From Brettanomyces bruxellensis (lineage: Eukaryota; Ascomycota; Pichiomycetes; Pichiales; Pichiaceae), in the NCBI RefSeq assembly GCF_011074885.1, contig NC_054689.1, positions 2,108,001-2,172,000 on the forward strand: 64,000 nt of DNA, written 5' to 3'. Positions 18,212 to 27,800 of the stretch are shown piece after piece (positions within the stretch are counted from its first letter, which is position 1; every line of letters begins with the position of its first letter). The notes beneath the pieces are model-generated. The model was given only the letters and a program-made list of their open reading frames with translations, made no database searches and was not told where the DNA came from. The translations under genes and the position numbers were made by a program.

Positions 18212-21193
18212 ATGAGTTTTAAGCTTGCTAGACTTTTTGTTGCTCCACTCGAACGTCTCAGATTGTTTCATTTCAGAAAGATGTCTACCACCAATTATAA
18301 CGGTCAGCCAGCCGAAAGTTCAGCTTTCAACGCTGAAAATTGGCCTGCTTCTAAAGTTCGTGATACATTCTTGAACTTCTTTAAGGAAAGAGGACATACT
18401 TTTGTTCCATCATCTTCTGTTATTCCACATGATGATCCTACTTTACTTTTTGCCAATGCAGGTATGAACCAATACAAGCCAATCTTTTTGGGAACTATTG
18501 ACCCATCTTCTCCATTGGCACACATTAAAAGGGCCACAAACTCTCAGAAATGTATTAGAGCAGGTGGAAAGCATAATGATTTGGAAGATGTCGGTAGGGA
18601 TTCTTATCATCACACATTCTTTGAGATGTTGGGTAACTGGTCGTTTGGTGACTATTTCAAAGAAGGCGCGGTGGGATTTTCTTGGGAACTTCTAACAAAG
18701 GTTTACAAGCTTGACCCAAGTCGATTGTATGTTACCTACTTTGGAGGTGACAAGAAGGCTGGACTTCAGCCAGATTTAGAGACGAAGAAGATCTGGGAAA
18801 ATATCGGTGTTTCGGAAAGTCATATCTTACCTGGTTCCGCCAAAGACAATTTCTGGGAGATGGGTGACCAAGGTCCATGTGGTCCATGCTCAGAGATCCA
18901 TTATGATCGTATTGGCGGCAGGAATGCTGCAGATTTGGTGAACAAAGATGATCCAGATGTTTTAGAAATTTGGAACAATGTCTTCATCCAGTTCAACAGA
19001 GAACAGGATGGTTCTTTGAAGTCATTGCCTCAGAAACATATTGATACTGGTATGGGATTTGAGCGGTTGGTTTCCATCTTACAAAATGTTAGGTCTAACT
19101 ACGATACTGATGTCTTCAGACCATTGTTCGCAAAGATACAAGAGATCACTGGCGTCAGACCTTACACTGGAAAGTTCGGTAAGGAGGACGTTGACGGAAT
19201 TGATACTGCATACAGAGTGTTGGCTGATCACGTGCGTACTCTTACTTTCGCAATTGCAGACGGTGGTGTGCCAAACAATGAAGGTAGAGGCTATGTTTTA
19301 AGGAGAATTTTGAGAAGAGGTGCAAGATATGCCAGGAAATACATGAACTACCCAATCGGCAAGTTCTTTTCCAGTCTTGCTCCAACCTTAATTGAGCAGG
19401 TGAAAAATATATTCCCTGAACTTACTAAGGATCCTCAGACTATCTACGAGATTATGGATGAAGAGGAAGCATCATTTGCCAGAACTTTGGACAGAGGTGA
19501 AAAGCTATTCGAATCTTATGCTGAAAAGGCATCGAAAACATCTGAGAAGATGCTCTCTGGAAAGGACGTGTGGAGATTGTATGACACTTACGGTTTCCCG
19601 GTTGATTTGACTAGATTGATGGCCGAAGAAGCTGGCTTGAAGATTGATGAGGAAGGATTCGAAAAGGCAAAGCTTGCCTCATGGAAGGCTTCCAAGTCTG
19701 GTAATTCTAAGGGCGGTAAGAAACTTCTCAAGCTCGATGTTCATGCTCTGGGCGATCTTCAGTCCAATGACAAGATCTCTCAGACGGATGATCAATTCAA
19801 GTACACCAGCAATGATGTTGAAGCAGACATTCAGGCCATTTACGTGGATCAGAAGTTTGTGAACTCCACGGAAGGATTGAAAGAAGGTCAGCAGATCGGT
19901 ATCATTTTGAGCAAGACACCATTTTATGCAGAACAAGGTGGACAGGTGAATGATACCGGTAAGCTTGTGATTGACGGTCAAGCCGAGTTTAATGTTGAAA
20001 ACGTTCAGACGTATGCCGGTTATGTTTTACACACTGGATATATAGAAGAGGGATCTCTTAAAGTGGGAGAATCAGTTATTGCTAGTTACGATGAGACGAG
20101 GAGAGAATCGTTAAGACACAACCATACTGGTACTCATATCTTGAACTTTGCTTTGAGGAGTGTTCTGGGAGACTCAGTTGATCAGAAAGGTTCATTGGTT
20201 GCCCCTGATAAGTTGAGATTCGATTTCTCCTTTAAGAAGGCTTTGAAACTAGATCAAATCAAAAAGACGGAGGAAATCGTGAATAAGATTATTAAGGATG
20301 ACGTCAAGGTTTACACTAAGTCTGTTCCACTGGAGGAGGCCAAAAAGATCAATGGATTGAGAGCAGTCTTTGGAGAGAGTTATCCTGATCCTGTTCGTGT
20401 CGTTTCTGTTGGTAATTCCGTGGATGAGCTCATTGCCGACCCTTCAAATAAGAAATGGCTCAACTACCCAATTGAATTCTGTGGTGGTACGCACGTTTCC
20501 AGATCCAGCGATATTAAGTTCTTAGTTATTACTGAAGAAGGTGGTATTGCCAAGGGTATAAGAAGAATTATGGCACTTACTGGAGAAGAAGCACTCAAAA
20601 CCAAGACTGTCGCCAATGAGTTTGAAGCAGTTCTAGACGACATCGAGAAAATGCCATTTGGAAATGCCAAGCAAAAAGCTCTCAAGGCCAATACTACCAA
20701 GCTGGGCAAACTCATAGTTTCAATTTTGGATAAGGAAAGCTTGAAGAGCAAGTTCAACAAAATTGATAAGGACGTTAAAAATGAGTTGAAGAAGAGACAA
20801 AAGGCTGCAACTAAGAAGGCCGAGGAAGAAATTTCCCAATACTTTGAGGAGCATCCAGATTCTCAGTTTGTTGCTCTTCACATTGACACCGGTTCAAATG
20901 CCAGAGTTATTACGGAAGCATTCAATTACTTGAAGAAGAATTTCAAGGGAAAATCTCTATTCATCATAATTGGTACTAGTGAAGATCAAAGAGTTGCTCA
21001 AGGTGTGTACATTTCTGATGAGCACTTGAAGAGTCTTGCCAGCTCCGATGTTGCCAAGGTTGCTTCTGAATATATTGGTGGTAAGGCTGGAGGAAGAGGT
21101 AATATTTGCCAAGGTATGGGTGACAAACCGAACGGAATTAACAAGGCTGTTGATGCTGTCACAAAATTGTTTGAAGAGAAACTTAAGTTGTGA
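18212..21193 (+). CDS. ALA1: Alanyl-tRNA synthetase, probable dual cytosolic/mitochondrial
   Basis: The 993-residue product is a class II synthetase charging tRNA-Ala. The catalytic domain spans ~30-480 (FANAGMNQYKPIF, GRDSYHHTFFEMLGNWSFGDYF, GVPNNEGRGYVLRRI). The editing domain has the zinc-type HNHTGTH motif near residue 636 and CGGTHV near 757, and a C-Ala tail follows with the GGKAGGRGNICQGMG end. The frame starts at ATG 18212 with a basic, amphipathic leader (MSFKLARLFVAPLERLRLFHFRK) typical of a mitochondrial presequence; a second in-frame ATG at 18281 begins MSTTNYNGQ, the likely cytosolic start. The first ATG has T at -3 (weak) and the second has A at -3 (strong), consistent with leaky scanning. 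S. cerevisiae ALA1 makes the mitochondrial form from non-AUG codons instead. Confidence 0.97.
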   Translation: MSFKLARLFVAPLERLRLFHFRKMSTTNYNGQPAESSAFNAENWPASKVRDTFLNFFKERGHTFVPSSSVIPHDDPTLLFANAGMNQYKPIFLGTIDPSSPLAHIKRATNSQKCIRAGGKHNDLEDVGRDSYHHTFFEMLGNWSFGDYFKEGAVGFSWELLTKVYKLDPSRLYVTYFGGDKKAGLQPDLETKKIWENIGVSESHILPGSAKDNFWEMGDQGPCGPCSEIHYDRIGGRNAADLVNKDDPDVLEIWNNVFIQFNREQDGSLKSLPQKHIDTGMGFERLVSILQNVRSNYDTDVFRPLFAKIQEITGVRPYTGKFGKEDVDGIDTAYRVLADHVRTLTFAIADGGVPNNEGRGYVLRRILRRGARYARKYMNYPIGKFFSSLAPTLIEQVKNIFPELTKDPQTIYEIMDEEEASFARTLDRGEKLFESYAEKASKTSEKMLSGKDVWRLYDTYGFPVDLTRLMAEEAGLKIDEEGFEKAKLASWKASKSGNSKGGKKLLKLDVHALGDLQSNDKISQTDDQFKYTSNDVEADIQAIYVDQKFVNSTEGLKEGQQIGIILSKTPFYAEQGGQVNDTGKLVIDGQAEFNVENVQTYAGYVLHTGYIEEGSLKVGESVIASYDETRRESLRHNHTGTHILNFALRSVLGDSVDQKGSLVAPDKLRFDFSFKKALKLDQIKKTEEIVNKIIKDDVKVYTKSVPLEEAKKINGLRAVFGESYPDPVRVVSVGNSVDELIADPSNKKWLNYPIEFCGGTHVSRSSDIKFLVITEEGGIAKGIRRIMALTGEEALKTKTVANEFEAVLDDIEKMPFGNAKQKALKANTTKLGKLIVSILDKESLKSKFNKIDKDVKNELKKRQKAATKKAEEEISQYFEEHPDSQFVALHIDTGSNARVITEAFNYLKKNFKGKSLFIIIGTSEDQRVAQGVYISDEHLKSLASSDVAKVASEYIGGKAGGRGNICQGMGDKPNGINKAVDAVTKLFEEKLKL
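18281..18283 (+). other. Alternative downstream AUG of ALA1 (probable cytosolic start)
   Basis: In-frame ATG, 23 codons after the first, in AAGATGTCT context with purine at -3. Removing the first 23 residues removes the whole basic leader and leaves the conserved enzyme intact. Confidence 0.7.
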
Positions 21194-21626
21194 TGGGTTC
21201 GTCTTCTGAGTGTCATCTAGAAAATTGTTTTTTTCCTTTTTTCTTGTGTGGGCAGGAGTAATTTTTTTTTTTTTACTTTAATTTCTCTAATGCTTCATGC
21301 AATCAAAGAGTTTGTCTGCAAAGAATATGATGATGTCGAAATGTGTTACTAAATACTTTGAATGATAGTATTGTCTGTTGTAGATTGTTAAAGCATCTGA
21401 ATGCTTGTGAAATTAGTGAGGAATAATTATTTCTTGTTCTACTAATTCAGGTCGATGTATTTTTTTTATTTTTATTGTGCAACGTAATGGGGGAAAAGCA
21501 CTACCGGAAATTTTTTGGATGGAAATGTAAGAATATGTTAATCAGGCATCTCCTTCTTCTACATATCACCATTCAATAAAGCAACACTTAATTGCGAGAT
21601 TAATCAATAGCTGAAGTTGAATAGGT
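21194..21626. other. ALA1 3' region and MID1 promoter
   Basis: It is T-rich downstream of ALA1 (runs near 21227 and 21261-21272). No gene seen. Confidence 0.6.
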
Positions 21627-23216
21627 ATGCAATATTATGCCTTGAGAATATTATATATATTTTTTTTTTGCGTCACCGGGTTGTGTTCCGATGACAAGGA
21701 CTCGAATGACATCACTGACGAATTTATGATGAAAGATCTCCAATCATTAGACCTTTTTGACGTAAATGGAATGATGTATGATCAAAGATTATCACTTTTA
21801 GGACAAACCTCGATTCTCCAGGACTGGACGCCAATTCGGGCAACTATTGGTTTAAATGATTCGTTAACATACACATTTGACGTTAATTATACCTCTCCAG
21901 GATTGGCACATTCTTTTGAAGTCATGGTTTTTATTAGTGCAGCCATTTGTGAAATGCCAGATTCCTTAGAATTTAGCTCTCAGAAAAATGGATTGAGTCT
22001 TTACTACACATTTGAGTCTAACGTTGCCAATCTTTCCGCTATGAATCGTATATCTTTTGTGAATGGTTATGCTGAAGGACTTGCAAGCAGCGATGGAGCG
22101 GAGAATCACAGAGTATTATACGTTACAATAAAACCAGATGATTGTGAAAGTTGCACTTTGAATGATACATGGATATATGAATTGGGTCTTTCTCAGAGCG
22201 ATCTTGTTTTTCAATATGATAATAACCCTATCATTTCGGTGGCTGATACGGATTTCGACTCGGCCGCTTTTTCCGCGGAGAATCTCACATTCAGAAATGA
22301 TTCTACATATACGGTATATCTATACAACCGGTCACAGTATACATCCTTATCACGTCTTAATCAAAGTTGGTGTGCTATAGCGAATGCCGATGAATACGTC
22401 AAGCAATATCCTTTGGAATCATCTGCTGTTGTGAGTGAAAAGAAATTCTTTTCCGTTACAGATTTGCAGAAGTCAACAAATTATACAGGGGTGCTTTTGC
22501 AAACATTCAATACGGTGAATTATGGTGGCTCTGTTTACAAACTTTTCAACTTTTCCACAATGGGTTCCAACGCTTGTAAAGTAATTTACGGCCTTGACTT
22601 CTGCGATGAGGTTGCGTACGCTGCTCCTGCTTCAAGAAATTTGACCAATGGTCAACAAACCGTTCAGGAATTGGCCAGTATTTACGATAATTACACAAAA
22701 GAGTTGTATCAGCAGTTTGACTATGCACTGCAACAGATACCTTGTGATGCGCATTTGGATTCTAGATACTCTCCGATCAGAACATGTGAGAACTGCCGTT
22801 ATTCCTACAAACAATGGCTTTGTTCGGTAACGATTCCAAGATGCTCTTCCGAGGAGCAGGAAGGTTATAAGAGATACAATTCCTCAGAGGGCAGGAACTC
22901 TTTTATTGCAGATACAATTGATCCGCCTCTTTCTTACTATGAGATATTACCATGTATATCTATGTGCAATGCCATAGTCAGGGATTGTCCATCTGACTTT
23001 GGTTTTGCATGCCCCATAAGAGATGATTTTCTAGGAGTGAGTTATGGGGTCAATTCTGACGATGCTAGTAATCTAACCTGCAATTATGTGGGAAACAATG
23101 ATATGGATTCTGACAATTTGGAGGAGCAAGTTTCTACCGGAGGTGCGGCATTAATTTCACCTTCTTTTTCGATTAGAATGATGTACATTGCAGCAATTCT
23201 TTTCTACCTTATTTAA
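21627..23216 (+). CDS. MID1: Stretch-activated Ca2+ channel regulatory subunit Mid1
   Basis: The 529-residue product is near S. cerevisiae Mid1 (548). It has a hydrophobic N-terminal signal (ALRILYIFFFCVTGLC), many N-glycosylation sequons, a Cys-rich C-terminal part (CENCRYSYKQWLCSVTIPRC, then ILPCISMCNAIVRDCPSDFGFACP) and a hydrophobic C-terminus (MMYIAAILFYLI). The Cys-rich pattern is the family signature. Mid1 acts with Cch1 at the plasma membrane in Ca2+ entry during pheromone response and stress. The hydrophobic tail leaves open a GPI-anchor or membrane insertion. Confidence 0.9.
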   Translation: MQYYALRILYIFFFCVTGLCSDDKDSNDITDEFMMKDLQSLDLFDVNGMMYDQRLSLLGQTSILQDWTPIRATIGLNDSLTYTFDVNYTSPGLAHSFEVMVFISAAICEMPDSLEFSSQKNGLSLYYTFESNVANLSAMNRISFVNGYAEGLASSDGAENHRVLYVTIKPDDCESCTLNDTWIYELGLSQSDLVFQYDNNPIISVADTDFDSAAFSAENLTFRNDSTYTVYLYNRSQYTSLSRLNQSWCAIANADEYVKQYPLESSAVVSEKKFFSVTDLQKSTNYTGVLLQTFNTVNYGGSVYKLFNFSTMGSNACKVIYGLDFCDEVAYAAPASRNLTNGQQTVQELASIYDNYTKELYQQFDYALQQIPCDAHLDSRYSPIRTCENCRYSYKQWLCSVTIPRCSSEEQEGYKRYNSSEGRNSFIADTIDPPLSYYEILPCISMCNAIVRDCPSDFGFACPIRDDFLGVSYGVNSDDASNLTCNYVGNNDMDSDNLEEQVSTGGAALISPSFSIRMMYIAAILFYLI

Positions 23217-23305
23217 AATGACAAATTTCAAATAGCATTCATGTTTATCTAAATCTATACGTACAAATCTAAGTGTTAATATTACATGTAATAATCCCAC
23301 ATTCA

Positions 23306-24469
23306 CTACTCTTTCTTGGATGTTCTAGGGACGACAGTTATGTTGTCACTTGGTGTGATTTCCTCGTTATCCACCACTTCCTTCCCCAAAGGCTCCTCAA
23401 CCTTTTTAATTTTCCTGTTGGCGATTGCTTCTGCCATTGCCTCCCGAATATTAACTTTCGGACCCTCTTCGAAGACCCTTTTAAGGACTGGTCCCCAGAC
23501 ATCTTCCTCATAATTCTCAAAATCAGAAAGCTCAAAAGTATTTTGATCGAGCAACCAATCATCTTGTCTCCTTCTAATAAGACTGACCATATAGGCAGAT
23601 GATCCTAAAGCCCTGCCAAGATCAGTTATAAGGGATCTGATATAAGTTCCAGATGAGACTGTAGCGATAAAATGCAGAAGAGGGGCTTTGTAACCCTCAG
23701 TATTGTATTGTTGGAGGTCATTGGCTTTTTTCAATGAAACGGCTTCGGTGGATAATGATGAATCCCTTTCAGCCCTTTCGAGGTACTCTTTCGAAAAGGA
23801 AACAACGTGTTCCTGTAATGGCTTATTATTCTGCAACAGTGTGACGAGTGTAGTGCCATCATCGCAAAGCTTGCTTTGAAGAAATGGATACTTGTGATCT
23901 TTGGTTAAACAATCATCACACAAATCGAGTGAGTGAATCTGAACCTCCCTTGATTTGATTTTACGAGGTAAAGGAATATTCTTTCTAGCATATTCATATA
24001 AAGGTATTCCGTTCATTTTGAGAGCACTAAATATAGGTGGTGTCTGTGTTACAGTGCCAATAAATTTCTGAGCAGTACTTTCAAGTAGCTCTTTCGTAAT
24101 AAAGTCATTTTCAGTAATTAACGATAGCTCACCATCCGAGTCTCCTGTCGTCGTTTCACCGCCAAGTAAAGCCTCTGCCTCATATATTTTAGTGGAATGA
24201 TTTGTGAGCCCTCCTAACCGTTTTGTTCCCGAGCCCACACCTAGTATTAAAACACCAGAAGCCAACGGATCCAAAGTTCCTCCATGCCCCATTTTTAACT
24301 TGTTAGATCTTCTGTTTCTACGAGATTTTCGTCCCGCATTTCTTTTCTCTGCCAGTGCTTTTAAGGTAGGCTTAAAACATTCTGCCTGAGAGAGAATCCT
24401 GTTCACTTTGTCAAGACACAACCTTGAGGTCATGCCAGAAGGCTTGTTGATCGCAAAAATTCCCTCCAT
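23306..24469 (-). CDS. PUS4: tRNA pseudouridine-55 synthase Pus4 (TruB family)
   Basis: From the ATG at 24469 the product has 387 residues and begins MEGIFAINKPSGMTS, matching the usual Pus4 start. The catalytic Asp is D67 in MGHGGTLDPLASGVLILG. Other TruB blocks are TPPIFSALKMNG and VSSGTYIRSLITDLGR. Pus4 makes Psi55 in the T-loop of cytosolic and mitochondrial tRNAs. A second in-frame ATG at 24499 would add ten residues (MTVTNLLAKV); this could give a targeting variant, but the extension is short and I favour 24469. The C-terminus is charged. Confidence 0.93.
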   Translation of the reverse strand: MEGIFAINKPSGMTSRLCLDKVNRILSQAECFKPTLKALAEKRNAGRKSRRNRRSNKLKMGHGGTLDPLASGVLILGVGSGTKRLGGLTNHSTKIYEAEALLGGETTTGDSDGELSLITENDFITKELLESTAQKFIGTVTQTPPIFSALKMNGIPLYEYARKNIPLPRKIKSREVQIHSLDLCDDCLTKDHKYPFLQSKLCDDGTTLVTLLQNNKPLQEHVVSFSKEYLERAERDSSLSTEAVSLKKANDLQQYNTEGYKAPLLHFIATVSSGTYIRSLITDLGRALGSSAYMVSLIRRRQDDWLLDQNTFELSDFENYEEDVWGPVLKRVFEEGPKVNIREAMAEAIANRKIKKVEEPLGKEVVDNEEITPSDNITVVPRTSKKE

Positions 24470-24499
24470 TACTTTAGCCAGTAAATTTGTGACTGTCAT

Positions 24500-24599
24500 A
24501 AATAAGGTTATATATACAATAGTGGCTTGCACTGTTCGCTCATGAGTCTAATAAGAAGAGAAAGCTTACTTCCAATAGTTAATATCTGGAATTTTCAGC

Positions 24600-24633
<34 letters not shown>

Positions 24634-24829
24634 CGTGGACTTGTATGGTAGAGATGCGTTGCGTGTTCATTCTTCAGCGGAGCCCACAAAAATGTATACA
24701 TGGTATATATATGCATCAGGTGCAATGATAACATGCATAAGAAACAACATTAAAAAACAACGCATTTTAATTTTCTAGATATACTGTATATAATTGATAC
24801 TGATTGAGTTATTTTCTAGAGAATCACCC
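24500..24829. other. Divergent promoter region between PUS4 and MON2
   Basis: It contains an uninterrupted T run of about 31 nt (24603-24633). MON2 begins at the ATG at 24830; the frame upstream of it is open but has no earlier ATG. Confidence 0.6.
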
Positions 24830-27800
24830 ATGAGTCTGATTCAACAGATAAAAGATACATTGTTATCCTTATCTACCGATTCCAAAAGAAAGCACGGTCA
24901 TATACGAAAAGCATCCCAAAGATCACTCCAAATTTTGAAATCATTTCCAATTCATTCCGTGTCGGATAATAAGAAACAACTTGATTCATTAAAGGATTAT
25001 CCAGATTTCATTGATCCGTTTCTATTATGTTTCCATACCAAAGAAACGAAGCTTGTGTCCTTTGCTCTCACTGCGTTAAATAAGCTAGTTGTATCAAAGG
25101 CAATTAGTTTTACCAAGATTGATGAGATAATTGCTGTATTACAAGATCTGACATACATGTCAACTGAGGTACAGCTCAAGATCTTACAGATATTGCCGAC
25201 GCTTTTCGAGAACTATTCCATGGATATTAACGATGAATCTCTATCGAATATTCTTTATGTTTGTACTCTGCTACAAAATTCAACGAAGTCGCCTGTAGTC
25301 GTGAATACAGCCAAGGCTACGTTTTCCCAGATGATTGGTACTGTTTTCGAAAAGGTGAAACAGGAAAAGGAATTGCTAGTTAGCAAAAAAATTACAGGCC
25401 CGGCTCGGTATACTTTGCCAATCGATAATGACAAGACTGTGAAGGTGCACCTCTGTGCATATGACGCTCAACGTGTTTTCAATGATCTTTGCACCTTAAT
25501 TGAACATCATAAGCCTGTATTTTTGAAGACGAATTACATGACGGAAGATGATGGTTTTGAGATTTTGGAGAGTACCATCAAAAATAACGAAGCTGTCTTT
25601 AAAGATCACGTAGAGCTTGCTTATCTTCTTCGCATTCGTGTTGCGCCTATTCTTTTAAGATTTATCTCATCCTGCGATGACTTCACCTTAATGGTTAGAG
25701 TCTTCAGACTAGTTTTTCTTATGATCTCTGATTTACTCGAAATAACTACTAATGAGGCAGAGGTTACGTTGTCTCTTATGACACATTTGATTTCATCGAG
25801 TTCTAAAACTCCAAAATGGAAACGTATTTTTTGTTTAGAAATTTATGCCTCTATTTTTAAAGATTTCAAAGCTACAAAGACGCTTTTTAGGGAATTTGAT
25901 GATAATCAAGAGGTCGAAAAACGTCAAGTTGTTCATGACTTTTTAACCGTGTGTGTTGAAATTATTGGGTCACAACACAAAATGTTGAATTCTGGTGATA
26001 TCGTACAACCCCCAAATGGTGATGGCAATAATAGAAGGAGTAGTAGTGGATCGAGCTCTACTCTTTCACTCAATGGGCAAGGTGGACCAAAAGATCCTCA
26101 TTCTACTTCTACACCATTGATTTTTTCTGTTTATCCATCTGAAGTAAAGCAAAGGTATATGGATTCTATAGATAAGATGGAACCGCCAGCAATGCCAGAT
26201 TACTACATGTTAAGTTTGATAGCACAATGTGTCACGAATTCATCGGAGGGCATATTTAATTATTCTTTAAACCTAGCGCGTGATTTTCAGAAAGGAACGT
26301 CCAAAGTTAAAGGGCAAGGTGTGACATTTCTCGATGAATCTTTAATGAAGAAATATGGTGGTGCCACTGAACTAATTGAATACAGGATTTTGCACAATTT
26401 CACGCTGAGGAGTTGGGAGTCTCTATACAGTATTTTAAAGGTTTTAATCGTTTCTTCACTGGATAACAAAGGTTTTTCATTGATAATACAATCTCTTCAA
26501 CGGTTATGCCATGCCTCCGGTATTTTATCCGTGAGAAAAGCACAAACTACTATCATAAATTATTTTGCCTATGCTACAGTCAATTTAACTGGCCAACTTG
26601 GTTATCATAATAAGATTCAATCTTTTGGGGAAAGTATTGCTGGCACAATTAGTTCAGCCATTGGACAAGCTGTATCTAACATGTCCCATAATGCAAGAAG
26701 TTCATCAGAAACTGGCACAAATATATCAACTGATACATCAACAAATTCGAGGGTGAAATGGTATCCGAGAACAATTAATTCTAGACAAATAATTTGCTTT
26801 CGGGCCTTAGTTGATTTGGGCATATCATTAGCTGAGCTTTTTGATGATAGTTGGAGAACTTTGATGATTGTCTTTCAGTGGATCAGTTATTATATTGACG
26901 GTCCCACTGGGTTCAGTACCAAGGAGATACCACCTATATCTCCTTTGCTTGATAATCATGACATATCAGTGATTTCTGAAACTTTGAAGAAATTTTCAAA
27001 TGGTATAGGAAAGCAGGACTATTTGGTATTCAGGAAGATATGTAATTCCTTGTTTCAGTTATCTGATGAAATTTTTAAACAGCCTGTGTTCGGTAGCATG
27101 GTGTTTTCTCCTGTGAAGGAGGAAGGCTATGAAATTTATCCCTGCATCTATTGTCGGTCATTCTTTGTTGCAGAGATATCAAATCTATGCCTTATTAATC
27201 CGCTCAAATTTCTCATTAATGAAAATGGTATATGGGACGATATTGTGAGCTTTTTTTCCAACATTTGCACTGACCGTGAACTAGAAGAAAGTATGAGACT
27301 CTTATTTGCACGAAGCTTTGGCGAAATCATTCAGGCTGTTGCTAATGTTGGATTTGACGATAATGTGGCCGGTGATGATGATGAGAGGACTTCTCTTTAT
27401 TCTCTTACAGAACGTGGCGTTTTGAAAGCTTTGCTTATTCATACACAAAAGCTGTTGGATCTTAAGCCAGCCACTGAAGTCTTAACGATGAATGTTGAAC
27501 TTCGAATCGTACTATCGAACCTCAATATTCTTAAAGATATTATTGACCGCTTTGGAAATAAAATATCCGAGGAGTGGGATGCAGTGTTTTCTTTGTTGGA
27601 TGTTCCATTTAAAATATCAGGGGATACAAGTTATTCATTTCAGGAGTCTAGTACAAAGGAGATGCTTGTTTCTTTGATGAAATCCTCGTTTGAATCATTA
27701 AAGGTTACGTTAGATGAATTGCTTCAAACAGTTCCGTTGTCACAAATAAGAATTGTGATTGATATTCTTTTCAAGTTTGTGACTCAACGATATGACCTTA

